From NCBI RefSeq assembly GCF_007362775.1, contig NZ_CP041692.1, positions 3,410,001 to 3,474,000 on the forward strand: a stretch of DNA of 64,000 bases. Reading direction: 5' to 3'. How positions within the stretch are numbered: the stretch's first letter is position 1; the number at the start of each line of letters is the position of its first letter. The notes under the pieces were generated by a model. It worked only from the letters and a program-made list of their open reading frames with translations. It was not told the DNA's origin and did no database searches. Position numbers and translations under genes: made by a program. Source of the DNA: Microlunatus elymi. Its GTDB lineage: Bacteria > Actinomycetota > Actinomycetes > Propionibacteriales > Propionibacteriaceae. This document shows positions 1-9,467 of this stretch, piece by piece.

Positions 1-525
1 CCGGCGGTGACCTTGATCAACGAGGCCGCGGCGAGCGGACCGCCGGCCGACGTCGCGGTGATCGGCTTCTCCGGCGGCGCCTGGACCACCACGCTGCTCG
101 CGGCACTCGATCCACGGGTCACCAGCAGCTTCCAGGTGGCCGGCTCGTCGCCGTTCTATCTGCGGCCGTTCCCGGTCGGCAAACCGAATTTCGGCGACTG
201 GGAACAACGCCGGGAATCCCAACCGGGCTTGTACGACATCGCCGGCTATCTGGATCTGTACGTGCTCGGCGGTGCGGGTGCCGGCCGCCGTCAGTGGCAG
301 ATCCTCAATCGCTTCGACCCGGTCTGCTTCCCCGGCGTCGGCCACCGCAGCTATGCCCAGCCCGTTGCCGATCGCGCGGCAGCCCTGGGCGGGGCGTTCG
401 AGGTGGTCGACGACCCGACCCACGGCGAACACCAGATCTCCCCGTACGCGATCTCGGTGATCGCCTGGGAGCTTGATCAGAACCGTCAGCTTGATCAACT
501 GTCTTCTCCCACGACCCAGGAGTGA
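1..525 (+). CDS. Alpha/beta hydrolase, 5'-truncated by the window edge
   Basis: The reading frame is open from the first base, so the N-terminus lies outside the window. The visible 174 residues contain a nucleophile elbow GFSGGAW (Ser near residue 24) and a C-terminal His in PTHGEH, as expected for the Ser and His of an alpha/beta hydrolase triad. The fold resembles dienelactone-hydrolase or acetyl-xylan-esterase-like enzymes. The stop lies 4 nt before the GTG of the GH127 gene, so the two are probably co-transcribed. That context suggests an esterase removing acyl groups from plant oligosaccharides, but the substrate is inferred. The C-terminal tail carries two LDQ segments encoded by ttgatca words. 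Confidence 0.7.
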   Translation, partial: PAVTLINEAAASGPPADVAVIGFSGGAWTTTLLAALDPRVTSSFQVAGSSPFYLRPFPVGKPNFGDWEQRRESQPGLYDIAGYLDLYVLGGAGAGRRQWQILNRFDPVCFPGVGHRSYAQPVADRAAALGGAFEVVDDPTHGEHQISPYAISVIAWELDQNRQLDQLSSPTTQE

Positions 526-529
526 TGTC

Positions 530-2446
530 GTGCAGCTCACCGCCGCACCAGCCGGCCCCATCCGACCGACCGCGTCGGCGCGGCTCGATCAACGTCCCGA
601 CGTACGCGCCGAGATCACCGGCGGCCTGCTCGGACACTGGCAGCAGGTCAACCGAAAAGCCAGCATCCCGCTGGGCATCGGCCAGTTGGAGCAGGCCGGC
701 AACTACGACAACCTGCGGCTGGCTGCCGGCAACTGCGTCGACGCCGTCCATCGTGGCCCGGTCTACATGGACTCCGACATCTACAAAATGCTGGAGAGTG
801 CCGGCTTTCAGCTCGAGACCGGTGCTGACGACGAGCTGATCGACTTCGTCCGGGCGGCTGCCGAGTTGATCATCGCGGCACAGGCCGACGACGGCTACCT
901 CAACTCCTACTATCAGGTTCGCGCGCCCGAGAAGCGTTACGCCGAGTTGACCAACTCGCACGAGCTCTACACCGCGGGCCATCTGCTGCAGGCTGCGGTC
1001 GCGCTGGCGCGCGCGGGCCATGATCAACTGATGCAGCCGGCGCTTCGGCTGGCCGATCATCTGGTCGAGGTGTTTCTTGATCAACGCTGTCCGCACCTGG
1101 ACGGCCATCCCGAAGTCGAGACCGCGCTGGTCGAGCTCTACCGGCAGACCGGCAAGGCCGACTACCTGGAACTGGCTCGTCGACTGATCGAAGATCGCGG
1201 CCGCGGGCTCGCCGGTCGCCACACCGTCGGCTCGGCCTACTTCCAGGACGCACTGCCCATACGAGAGATGCCGATCCTGACCGGACACGCGGTCCGAGCG
1301 ATGTATCTGGAGGCGGGCATCGTCGACGTCGCGGTCGAGACCGACGACCGGAGCCTGCTCGACGCGTCGGTCCGGCGCTGGCAGGACATGGTCGCCAGCA
1401 AGACCGTGATCACCGGCGGCAACGGCGCTCGGATGCTCAAGGAGGCGTTCGGCGAGGGCTACGAACTGCCGAGTGACCAGTCCTACAACGAAACCTGCGC
1501 CGCGGTCGCTGCGATCCATTGGAGCTGGCGACTGCTGCTGGCCACCGGAGAGGCGCGCTATGCGGACCTGATCGAGCGAACCCTCTACAACGTGTTCGGG
1601 GCGTCGGTGTCGGCCGACGGGACCGAATTCTTCAAGGGCAACCCGCTGCAACGTCGTCATGATCATGAACAGGTGATCGGCGATCCGCGGTATCGCGGTG
1701 GCTGGTTCTGGTCGGCCTGCTGCCCGCCGAACGTGACCCGGTTGATGGCGTCCCTGCAGCACTATCTCGCCACCAGCACCGACGACAGTCTGACCGTCCA
1801 GCAGTACGCCGCCGCCCGGCTGTCGGCCGACGTGGCCGGCGATCCGGTGACACTTCGGCTGGAGTCTGATCTGCCCTGGGACGGCCGAGTGATGATCACC
1901 GTGGACGCGGCGGGCGGCCGGGAGTGGACGCTGCGGCTGCGACAGCCGTCGTGGAGCCCCACGGTGCGGCTGTTGATCAACCAGGAGCCGCAGGTCGTCG
2001 AGCCGGACGGCTCCGGCTACCTGTCGTTGCGCCGCAGCTGGCAGCGCGGGGACAGCATCGAGTTGATCTTGGATCTGCGGCCGCGACTGATCCGTGCGCA
2101 TCCGATGATCGATGCGGTCCGTGGCTGTCTGGCGATCGAACGCGGACCGCTGGTCTACTGTTTCGAGCAGGCCGATCAGGAGCCGGGCGTCGACAGCGAG
2201 CGGCTGCGGATCTCCCCGGACGCACCGATCACCGTGTTGCCGGTCGAGGAGCTACCGGGAATCGGCCGGACGGTCCGGCTGCAGCTGCCCGCCGAGGAGT
2301 TGATCGGGCTGCCGGCCGACGGCCTGCCGTACTTCGCCGATCCCGTACGGGTGCGGACGCGACCCGTGACGGCTACTGCCCTGCCGTACTTCCAGTGGTC
2401 CAATCGGGACCGGCTGCCGATGCGCGTGTGGCTGCCCGCAGGCTGA
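530..2446 (+). CDS. GH127 beta-L-arabinofuranosidase
   Basis: A 638-residue protein of glycoside hydrolase family 127 (HypBA1-like), which removes terminal beta-L-arabinofuranose with retention, using a Zn-bound cysteine nucleophile. The Zn/catalytic residues are visible: Glu-Thr-Cys near residues 321-323 and adjacent Cys-Cys near 397-398 (SACCPPN). No signal peptide is seen, so it is probably cytoplasmic. The GTG at 530 is chosen because AGGAG sits 7 nt upstream and just overlaps the previous gene. An in-frame TTG at 473 lies inside the preceding gene and is less likely. It is the last plus-strand gene before a strong terminator. It fits removal of arabinose from arabinan or arabinogalactan side chains. 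Confidence 0.92.
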   Translation: MQLTAAPAGPIRPTASARLDQRPDVRAEITGGLLGHWQQVNRKASIPLGIGQLEQAGNYDNLRLAAGNCVDAVHRGPVYMDSDIYKMLESAGFQLETGADDELIDFVRAAAELIIAAQADDGYLNSYYQVRAPEKRYAELTNSHELYTAGHLLQAAVALARAGHDQLMQPALRLADHLVEVFLDQRCPHLDGHPEVETALVELYRQTGKADYLELARRLIEDRGRGLAGRHTVGSAYFQDALPIREMPILTGHAVRAMYLEAGIVDVAVETDDRSLLDASVRRWQDMVASKTVITGGNGARMLKEAFGEGYELPSDQSYNETCAAVAAIHWSWRLLLATGEARYADLIERTLYNVFGASVSADGTEFFKGNPLQRRHDHEQVIGDPRYRGGWFWSACCPPNVTRLMASLQHYLATSTDDSLTVQQYAAARLSADVAGDPVTLRLESDLPWDGRVMITVDAAGGREWTLRLRQPSWSPTVRLLINQEPQVVEPDGSGYLSLRRSWQRGDSIELILDLRPRLIRAHPMIDAVRGCLAIERGPLVYCFEQADQEPGVDSERLRISPDAPITVLPVEELPGIGRTVRLQLPAEELIGLPADGLPYFADPVRVRTRPVTATALPYFQWSNRDRLPMRVWLPAG

Positions 2447-2468
2447 CTGTTTCCTTTCCCCACAACGA

Positions 2469-2503
2469 AACGGGCCCGTCCGGATGATCCGGACGGGCCC
2501 GTT
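2469..2503. terminator. Bidirectional terminator between GH127 and binding-protein genes
   Basis: A perfect 15-bp stem (2469-2483 pairing with 2489-2503) with a 5-nt loop lies between the convergent GH127 and solute-binding-protein genes. A short A run precedes it. It can serve both strands. Confidence 0.85.
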
Positions 2504-2539
2504 CGGGTGGATCAGTCGATCACCAGCTCGGCCGGTCGA

Positions 2540-4045
2540 TCACCAATCCTTGCCGGCTGCCGCCTGGGCCTTGATGTAGGCCGGCACGTCGGTCGCCTCG
2601 GCCACCTGCAAGGCAGCGCTCGGGCTCATCCCGTCCTTCAGCACGTGCTGCCGGAAGATCTCCCAGTAGGGGATGTCCCAGTACTCGGTGTTCTTGTAGT
2701 CCTTGATCACCGCGTTCTGGCCCCAGAACACCGCCGACGTGTCGACGTGGTCGAGCTCGGGAATGTCCACCCCGAAGGCCTTCTCGGTCGCCGTGTTCTC
2801 CAACACCGGCTTCAAGGCGTAGCGGGACAAGGCGATCTGCCCGTCCTCCGAGGTCAGCCACTTGATCATCTGCAGCGCCGTGTCCTGATGCTTGGACTGC
2901 GGCGGCACGAATGCGGCGGTCTGATTCGGCTGGTAGGTCGCCTTCGATCCCTTCGTCAGCACCGGCACCGGTGCCACTCCGAGATCGACCGACTTGTTCC
3001 ACTCGGCGAAGTCGGCACGGTCGTCGGGGTCGGTGAACAGCGCACTGCCTTCGTACTTCGGCAGCTTGCTCAGCGTGTCCACCGCCATCGCGACATGCCC
3101 GGGCCGGCTCATGTCGCCCTTGACCAGATCGTCCACGGTGGTGAAGTTGTTCCCGGGGATGGTCAGGAACTGATACATGGTGGAGGCGACCTGCTGGTAG
3201 GCCGCCGAGGTCAGGTCGACCTTGACGTCCTCGGGTGCCGGCTCCTCCGAACCCGTGTCCAGAAATGGATAGGCACCGAGCTGATTCAGCTCCACGTAGT
3301 TGTCCGGATGCTGCATGTAACCCTTGTAGTGGTCCGTGCCGTCATCTCGGGTCAGCTTCTTGGCCTTCTTGTACGCCTGGGCATACGTCATCCCCGCCTT
3401 CGGGTAGGACACCCCGAACTTGTCGAAGATCTTCTTGTTGTAGTAGAGCATGTAATCGTCGACGAAGATCGGCACACCGTAGATGCCGCCGTCCGACCGG
3501 GATTTCACCTGCTCGACCGCACCCTGGTTGAGCTTGGTCAGGTCGATGCCGGCGTCGGCGATCTGCTGGGTCAGGTCCTGCACCCAGCCCATCGGTTCAA
3601 GATCACGATCGATCCGGTTCCGCGGGTTGTCCAACACGATGTCGGGCACCACGCCGGCTGCTTTCAGATCCTCGTACCGCACCGGGTAGTCCCAGGTGGC
3701 GTACTTGATGTCGGCATCGGGGAAGGCCGCCTGCAGCTTGTCCCCGATGATCTTGTCGAACGTCGCCGACGCGTCCTGATGGTTGCCGTTGTCGCTGGCA
3801 CCGTACTCGAACGGCTTGTAGTTCGCGGCAAAGATGAACACCTGGTCCGGTGCGACACAGAAGTCCACCTTGTACCGGTTCGGCACGTTCACCGCACCCG
3901 GCAGATTGCAGTCCGGGTCGGTCGCCGCAGCAGCCTTGGACGGCGCGATCAGTCCGGTGGTCGCGATCAGCGCCGCGGCGCCGAGCGCAACCACCGTCCT
4001 GAACCGCTTCCCGGTGGTGAATCTGTTCTTGCTCAGTCTTGGCAT
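2540..4045 (-). CDS. ABC transporter extracellular sugar-binding protein (family 1)
   Basis: A 501-residue extracellular solute-binding protein of the type paired with CUT1 sugar importers. The N-terminus has positive residues, a hydrophobic core (VVALGAAALIATTGLIA) and an AKA-type cleavage site near residue 38. There is no lipobox cysteine at the end of the core, unlike most Gram-positive binding proteins. The body has typical segments such as GIYGVPIFVDDYMLYYNKK. AAGGAG lies 7 nt before the ATG at 4045. It follows the pectate lyase gene by about 80 nt on the same strand and ends at the shared terminator. No permease or ATPase genes are adjacent, so the partner transporter must be elsewhere. 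The ligand is probably a pectin oligosaccharide (inferred). Confidence 0.88.
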   Translation of the reverse strand: MPRLSKNRFTTGKRFRTVVALGAAALIATTGLIAPSKAAAATDPDCNLPGAVNVPNRYKVDFCVAPDQVFIFAANYKPFEYGASDNGNHQDASATFDKIIGDKLQAAFPDADIKYATWDYPVRYEDLKAAGVVPDIVLDNPRNRIDRDLEPMGWVQDLTQQIADAGIDLTKLNQGAVEQVKSRSDGGIYGVPIFVDDYMLYYNKKIFDKFGVSYPKAGMTYAQAYKKAKKLTRDDGTDHYKGYMQHPDNYVELNQLGAYPFLDTGSEEPAPEDVKVDLTSAAYQQVASTMYQFLTIPGNNFTTVDDLVKGDMSRPGHVAMAVDTLSKLPKYEGSALFTDPDDRADFAEWNKSVDLGVAPVPVLTKGSKATYQPNQTAAFVPPQSKHQDTALQMIKWLTSEDGQIALSRYALKPVLENTATEKAFGVDIPELDHVDTSAVFWGQNAVIKDYKNTEYWDIPYWEIFRQHVLKDGMSPSAALQVAEATDVPAYIKAQAAAGKDW

Positions 4046-4126
4046 ACGAGTCTCCTTCGATCTCGTCTGTGGTCAGTCCCCGAGCGATCTGTGGTGGTGT
4101 GGCGATCCGCTTGCCGCCCGCGCGCG

Positions 4127-6511
4127 TCAGCCGTTGATCTTGATGTTGTGAAAGCGGGCCGTGCTGTAGTTGGTGATCTTGTTGTCCTGCTTGTTCGAGT
4201 CGATCACCAGGCCGACGTACAGCTTCTTCGGCATCACGATCCGTTCGTAGCCGACGCGCGTCCACTGCAGCGAGTCGTTGCCGAAGTGGGCCTCGAATTC
4301 GGTGCCCCGCTTGATCAGTCGCACCCAACGCGGCTTGATCGGGTTCACCTCGCCGTCGTCGTACGGGTAGTCGCTGACGCTCGCCTCGGTGGCGAACGAG
4401 CGGATCCGGCTGACGTGATCCTTCAGTCCGTCGCGGGAGACCATCACCCCGCCGGTGAAGAACGGCGCGTCCGGCTCCAGCGACTCGCGGAACATCAGTC
4501 CGGCGTAGATGCCGTCCCACTCGCGGCTCAGCTCGTCGATCCGGGCGATGATCTCGACCACATCGTTCGGACCCGCGCTGATCGGCCGATACAGGTAGTG
4601 GAACGCGTCGGTCTTGCGCAGCGCGCTGACGTCGGTGCTGACGTCGGTGCTGTTGGCGCCGTTGCTCCTGATCTTGCCGGCACCGGAGATGGTGATGTCG
4701 CCGGTGGTGGCGTCCTTGAAGGCACCGCCGGCCAATCCCACCTCACCGATGTCGGCGGAGGTCCAGGACTTGATCTTCGCACTCCGGGCCAGATGCACCG
4801 GTACGCCGGTGGACTGCACCTTGGCGCCACGATCGTCGGTCACCTTGGCCGACAGGTACCAGTTGCCCAGTGGAGCGTTGTTCCAGGTCGCCCGGTACGG
4901 CGCGGCCGTGGCCGTGCCGAACAACGTGTCGTCGGCGTAGAACTCGACCTTGCTGATCTTGGACCCGGTAACCGCGGTGACGTCGGCCGAGACCGTGATC
5001 GACTTCGTCGCCTTGCCGTTGGCGACCACGTTATCGGCCTTCGGCGAGGTGATCTTCACGCTCGGATACTCGGTGATGTCGGGCTTGATCGAGTTCAGGT
5101 AGTGCTCGACATTTGCGTAGCCGTCGTCGGCGATCGCGGTCCCGTCGGCCGGATCGGTCGGATCAAGATCATGAGCGGTCTCCCAGTCGTCCGGGATGCC
5201 GTCGTGATCGCTGTCCTTCGGGGCATCGCCGTTGTCCAGCACGGGGTAGCCGCCGACCTCGCTCTGCGAGTTGATCAACCGGCCGAGCCCGTGCCGCAGT
5301 TCGTTCAACAGCCGGGTGTCGACGGAGTCGTAGTGCGGAATGCTCGCGCCGACACCGGCCAGAACGGTCTGGTAGGCCTCGTCCGGAGTCTGCGTTTTTT
5401 CGCGTGGGTTGGGAATCGCGGCCGGCTCCGGCAACAGGGTGATCCCGCCGACGGCGAGTTCGATGCCCTTGGTGTTGTCCTTGGTGATCTCCGGATGCCC
5501 GACGATCTTGTTGTCGGCGAGGTACCAGTTGCCACCGCGGTAGGGCTCGATCACGTGCGGAGCAACCGAGTCCAGGGTGGCCGGTCCGGGCTTGTAGTAG
5601 TTGCCCACCATGTTGATGCCCTCGCACCACTCGGCGCCGTAACAGGACGTGTAGCCGTAGTCGAAGATCACGTTGTTGCGATAGTCCACCAACTGCTTCA
5701 TGTCCTCGGTGAAGCTGAAGCGCGGGTTCCGGCCACCGTGGTGGATCAACAGGTTGTTGTAGTAGGAGATGTTCTGGCCGCCCCACAGGCCGCCGTAGCC
5801 GTGCAGGCCCTTGACGTGATCGGACATCGCCAGCCCCTCGTGGATCAGGCAGTTGGAGACCGTGACGTCGTAGTTGCCGTACAGCGAGAAGCATTCGTCG
5901 ACGCCCCAGCCGACCGAGCAGTGGTCCACCACAATGTTGCGCCGGCCGCGGCCGTTCATGGTGTCGATCTCGAGCTTCTGCCGGTCGCCCGCACGCACCC
6001 GCAGATAGCGGATGATCACGTTGCTGGCGTCGACACTGAACTCGTTGCCGGTGATCTGGATGCCGTCACCCGGCGCGGTCTGCCCGGCAATGGTGAGGTT
6101 GTTGCCGGTGATGTTGATGCCGTCTTCGAGTTCGATCGTGCCGCCGACGCGGAACACCACGATCCGGTCGTCGGCCGACACCGCGTCCCGGAGCGTGCCT
6201 TTGGCGCCGCCGCCGTCGAGCGAGGTGACCTCGTAGATCTTCCCGCCGCGGCCGCCGGTGGTGAACTTGCCGGCGCCTTCGCAACCGGGGAACGCCGGCA
6301 CCGTGTTGCCCTTGACCGCCGCCTGCTGGGCCGGTGCAGCCTTGTAGTTGATCTTGCCCGCCGATGGGGCGTCCGGGGTCGCGTGCGCCCGTTGTGCCTG
6401 CAGAACCGCGATGGCTGTCCCGGCTACCGCGGCGCCGGCCACGAAACGCCGCCGGCCGAACCCGACCATCGTGTGCCCAGACCCGTCGGTCGTCGTCTCG
6501 GTGCTGGTCAT
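4127..6511 (-). CDS. Tat-exported multidomain pectate lyase
   Basis: A 794-residue secreted polysaccharide lyase. A twin-arginine signal (GRRRFVAGAAVAG) spans about residues 19-45 and ends in AHA. Residues of roughly 70-420 form a parallel beta-helix pectate lyase domain: GGRGGKIYEVTSLDGG, FRVGGTIELEDGINI, VDHCSVGWGVDE. A calcium-type acidic loop (DSDHDGIPDDWE) and LDPTDPADG follow, then an Ig-like segment (ITVSADVTAV, KVEFYADDTLFG) and a C-terminal jelly-roll/concanavalin-like module to the end. It cleaves alpha-1,4-galacturonan or rhamnogalacturonan outside the cell by beta-elimination. The ATG at 6511 is chosen for AAGGA 6-7 nt upstream; longer in-frame starts have no ribosome site. The exact PL family (PL1 or a relative) is not certain. 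Confidence 0.85.
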   Translation of the reverse strand: MTSTETTTDGSGHTMVGFGRRRFVAGAAVAGTAIAVLQAQRAHATPDAPSAGKINYKAAPAQQAAVKGNTVPAFPGCEGAGKFTTGGRGGKIYEVTSLDGGGAKGTLRDAVSADDRIVVFRVGGTIELEDGINITGNNLTIAGQTAPGDGIQITGNEFSVDASNVIIRYLRVRAGDRQKLEIDTMNGRGRRNIVVDHCSVGWGVDECFSLYGNYDVTVSNCLIHEGLAMSDHVKGLHGYGGLWGGQNISYYNNLLIHHGGRNPRFSFTEDMKQLVDYRNNVIFDYGYTSCYGAEWCEGINMVGNYYKPGPATLDSVAPHVIEPYRGGNWYLADNKIVGHPEITKDNTKGIELAVGGITLLPEPAAIPNPREKTQTPDEAYQTVLAGVGASIPHYDSVDTRLLNELRHGLGRLINSQSEVGGYPVLDNGDAPKDSDHDGIPDDWETAHDLDPTDPADGTAIADDGYANVEHYLNSIKPDITEYPSVKITSPKADNVVANGKATKSITVSADVTAVTGSKISKVEFYADDTLFGTATAAPYRATWNNAPLGNWYLSAKVTDDRGAKVQSTGVPVHLARSAKIKSWTSADIGEVGLAGGAFKDATTGDITISGAGKIRSNGANSTDVSTDVSALRKTDAFHYLYRPISAGPNDVVEIIARIDELSREWDGIYAGLMFRESLEPDAPFFTGGVMVSRDGLKDHVSRIRSFATEASVSDYPYDDGEVNPIKPRWVRLIKRGTEFEAHFGNDSLQWTRVGYERIVMPKKLYVGLVIDSNKQDNKITNYSTARFHNIKING

Positions 6512-6679
6512 CCGTACTCCTTCCCGCGCTGCCCTGCGCGGAGACTGTCGGCTCGAACCGGCACTCGCCGGGAGTCGTGTGAGCTGATGCGGCGAAATGC
6601 CGCTGGAATACCGGGAACCTAGCGAGCTTCCCACCAGTACGTCAATAACCACGCCGACGCGGGTCAAAACTAGCTCGAT

Positions 6680-6693
6680 AGTGGCATACCACT
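6680..6693. promoter_or_regulatory. Perfect palindrome upstream of the 6759 gene
   Basis: AGTGGCATACCACT is a 5+4+5 perfect inverted repeat directly 5' of a promoter-like -35 box in the divergent region between the pectate lyase and the 6759 gene. It is a candidate operator, and the regulator is unknown. Confidence 0.4.
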
Positions 6694-6694
6694 C

Positions 6695-6724
6695 TTGACG
6701 CGATGTTCCGGTGCAGTGTTAGAT
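6695..6724 (+). promoter_or_regulatory. Sigma-70-type promoter for the 6759 gene
   Basis: TTGACG (6695-6700) and TTAGAT (6719-6724) are separated by 18 nt. The predicted transcript would begin near 6731. This supports translation starting at 6759 rather than at the in-frame GTG at 6729. Confidence 0.45.
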
Positions 6725-6758
6725 CCAGGTGAGCGTGATCAACTTCAGGGAGCACCGC

Positions 6759-9467
6759 GTGCGGTACGCAGAGATCAGTCAGCCCACAACCACCTCGGCC
6801 CGGATCCGGTACGGAGTCCGGCTGCTGACCGAAGCCCTCGGTCGCAACGGGTATCGCGTACGAGCCGGCGGGACCGGGTCAGCCGGCGAGCCGGCCGACC
6901 CGGGAACGCACCGGATCGTCATCGACGGCCGGGACAGCGAGGTGATCTCCGGCCTGGAGAGCACTGATCAACTTCTCTACACCAGTGGCGCTCCCGGCCC
7001 GGACGGGTTCTACCTCGCGGTGATCGGCGATCAACGCCTGGTGATCACCGGCGGCAACGACAACGGCGTGTTGTACGGCTGCCAGGAGCTCGCCCGGGTC
7101 CTGGACGAGACCGAGGATCTCCCCCGCGATCTTGATCACGGCGAGACCCCGGACCTGACCGTTCGCGGACCGGCCGTGGGCCTGCAGAAGACGACCGTCG
7201 AGCCGCCTCGGCAGACGTATGAGTATCCGATCACCCCGGATCGATTCGCCTGGTTCTACGACCGGAGTCTGTGGACCGACTTCCTCGATCTGCTGTTCGA
7301 ACAGCGCGCCAACGTGATCTACCTGTGGAGCGGACACCCGTTCTCCTCCTTCGTCCGGTTGCCCGACTATCCGGAGGCTCTGGAGGTCACCGAGGACGAA
7401 CTGGCCGCGAACACGGAACTGCTGCACTGGCTGACGACCGAGGCGGACAAGCGCGGCATCTGGGTGGTGCTGAAGTTCTACAACATCCACATCCCGCTGC
7501 CCTTCGCCGAGCATCACCGGATCCCGCTGCGACAGCCCAAGCCGACGCCACTGGTCTCCGATTACACCCGCGCGGCCATCGCCGCTTTCGTGCGGACCTT
7601 TCCCAATGTCGGCCTGTACGTCTGCCTGGGCGAGACGTTGCACGGCGACACCTACGGCGCCGAGTGGCTGATCGACACCATCCTGCCGGCGGTACTGGAC
7701 GGCGCAGCAGGTCGCGCTGAGCTGCCGCCGGTGATCTTGCGCGCGCACGCTCTCGATCTTGGTCCGGTGCTGGACAAGGCCAAGCATCACTATCCGCGGC
7801 TGCTGACCGAGGCCAAGTACAACGGCGAGTCGCTGACCACCGTCAGCCCGCGCGGCAAGTGGCAACAGATCCATCGCGAGCTGGCCTCGTCGGTGGAAAC
7901 CCACATCGCCAACGTGCACATCCTGGCCAACCTGGAGCCGTTCCGTTACGGCGCGGTGAGCTTCATCCGACGCAGCGTCCTTTCGATGCTGCATCGACTC
8001 GACGCCGGCGGCCTGCACCTGTATCCCCTGTTCTACTGGGAATGGCCCTACTCCCCCGACCGGTCCAAACCCAGACTTCGCCAACTCGACCGCGACCGGA
8101 TCTGGTACGAGGCGTGGTTCCGCTATGCCTGGAAGGCAGATCGCGACCCGCGGGCCGAGCGCCGGTTCTGGATCGACCGGCTGGCGGAGCAGTTCGGCAG
8201 CTCGGAGGCGGGCCGGGCCGCCCTCGACGGCTACGAGGCACTCGGCCAGATCGCTCCGCGGCTGGTTCGCCGACTCGGCATCACCGAGGGCAACCGGCAG
8301 ACCCTGAATCTGGGTATGACGATGAGCCAGCTGATCAATCCGAGCCGGCATCGGGCCTGGGCCGACCTCTGGGAATCCCAAGCACCACAGGGAGAACGGT
8401 TGGACGACTACGTCCGGCGGGAACTGTCCGGCGAGCCGCATGTCGGCGAGACTCCGCTCAGCGTGATCGACGACTGCCGGCACTTCGCCGAGCGGGCCCG
8501 GCGCGCGTTGGACGAGGGCTGGAGTCAGGTCGACACCGACGCGTGCGAATACGCCAGGCTGTGTTCGGACGCCGAAGCGATGTCCTTGATCGTCGAGTTC
8601 TACCGGCTCCGGGTGTCGGCCGCGATCGACGTGCTGACCTATCGGCATCAGCTCGCCGGCACCGACGGCACCCGGGTGACCCTGCTGGAGCAGGCCGCGA
8701 GCAAGATCGACACCAGCCTGCGGCACTATCGCGAGCTTGCGGCGCTGACCGCCAACACCTATCTGTACGCCAACAGCATGCAGACCCCGCAGCGGAAGGT
8801 CCCGTTCCGAGACGGGCGGCAGTTCGGGCAGTGGCAGCAGTGCCTGCCGGAATTCGAAGCCGAGCTGGAGAATTTCAAGATCAACATCCGTCGGTTGGCC
8901 ATCGGCGCGATCACGCCCGGCGGGTCTCGATCTTCAGCCACCGAGCCCTTCGTGGCGACGCCGTTCACTCTCACCGGCGGCGAAGCGGAGGTGTTCACCG
9001 TGAAGGCGGGTGCGTCCGTGTTCGCCGACGCGGACGGCAACCTGCGTCGCGTCGCCCCGGAACTGGACGGGCTTCAGGGCGTACGCATCAACAAGGCGGA
9101 CGGGTTCGCCGGTGCGGTGCCGATCACCATCACCCTTGATCAACCGGCTCAACTCCTGATCGGCTATTTCCGCGACGACGCCGCGGTCTGGGTCCAGCCA
9201 CCCAACCTGGAGACCGACACCCACGCGGACGATCGGGGCGGCCTCGACCCGGTGCTTCGGCGTGGGCTGGAGATCGACTTCCATCCACCCGTGGACGTGC
9301 ATGCCCTGCGCTACGAGGCGGGTACCCACGTCCTCGACGTCGGTCGCGGCGCCTACCTGATCGCCGGCGTGGTCAGTGCAGACCAGGCCTTCACCGGTCG
9401 AACCGCGGGCGAGTCGGATGATCAGGTCAACGACCTGGACTGGCTGTTCGACGAACCCGACGCGTGA
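6759..9467 (+). CDS. Unclassified glycosidase-like protein with GH67/GH20-type N-domain
   Basis: A protein of about 902 residues that I cannot place in a named GH family. The N-terminal 130 residues (VITGGNDNGVLYGCQELARVL) resemble the non-catalytic alpha/beta domain preceding GH67, GH20 and GH84 barrels. A TIM-barrel-like region follows (WTDFLDLLFEQRANVIYLWSG, GIWVVLKFYNIHIPLP, VGLYVCLGETLHGD, GGLHLYPLFYWEWPY). The Glu in CLGETLHG is a candidate catalytic residue. No signal peptide is present, so it is intracellular. AGGGAG lies 6 nt before the GTG at 6759; an alternative in-frame GTG at 6729 lacks this. Context in a pectin locus suggests an alpha-uronidase or another exo-enzyme on rhamnogalacturonan, which is inference only. 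Confidence 0.75.
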   Translation: MRYAEISQPTTTSARIRYGVRLLTEALGRNGYRVRAGGTGSAGEPADPGTHRIVIDGRDSEVISGLESTDQLLYTSGAPGPDGFYLAVIGDQRLVITGGNDNGVLYGCQELARVLDETEDLPRDLDHGETPDLTVRGPAVGLQKTTVEPPRQTYEYPITPDRFAWFYDRSLWTDFLDLLFEQRANVIYLWSGHPFSSFVRLPDYPEALEVTEDELAANTELLHWLTTEADKRGIWVVLKFYNIHIPLPFAEHHRIPLRQPKPTPLVSDYTRAAIAAFVRTFPNVGLYVCLGETLHGDTYGAEWLIDTILPAVLDGAAGRAELPPVILRAHALDLGPVLDKAKHHYPRLLTEAKYNGESLTTVSPRGKWQQIHRELASSVETHIANVHILANLEPFRYGAVSFIRRSVLSMLHRLDAGGLHLYPLFYWEWPYSPDRSKPRLRQLDRDRIWYEAWFRYAWKADRDPRAERRFWIDRLAEQFGSSEAGRAALDGYEALGQIAPRLVRRLGITEGNRQTLNLGMTMSQLINPSRHRAWADLWESQAPQGERLDDYVRRELSGEPHVGETPLSVIDDCRHFAERARRALDEGWSQVDTDACEYARLCSDAEAMSLIVEFYRLRVSAAIDVLTYRHQLAGTDGTRVTLLEQAASKIDTSLRHYRELAALTANTYLYANSMQTPQRKVPFRDGRQFGQWQQCLPEFEAELENFKINIRRLAIGAITPGGSRSSATEPFVATPFTLTGGEAEVFTVKAGASVFADADGNLRRVAPELDGLQGVRINKADGFAGAVPITITLDQPAQLLIGYFRDDAAVWVQPPNLETDTHADDRGGLDPVLRRGLEIDFHPPVDVHALRYEAGTHVLDVGRGAYLIAGVVSADQAFTGRTAGESDDQVNDLDWLFDEPDA

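Noticed and set aside
2507-6622. A very long plus-strand open frame (about 1370 codons) over the binding-protein and lyase genes
   Set aside because: It is antisense to two clear genes, lacks family motifs, and is Val/Arg/Asp-rich as expected for a high-GC shadow frame.
6729-6758. Upstream GTG start (6729) for the unclassified glycosidase
   Set aside because: The predicted transcript start (about 6731) lies downstream of it and it lacks a ribosome site; 6759 has AGGGAG 6 nt upstream.
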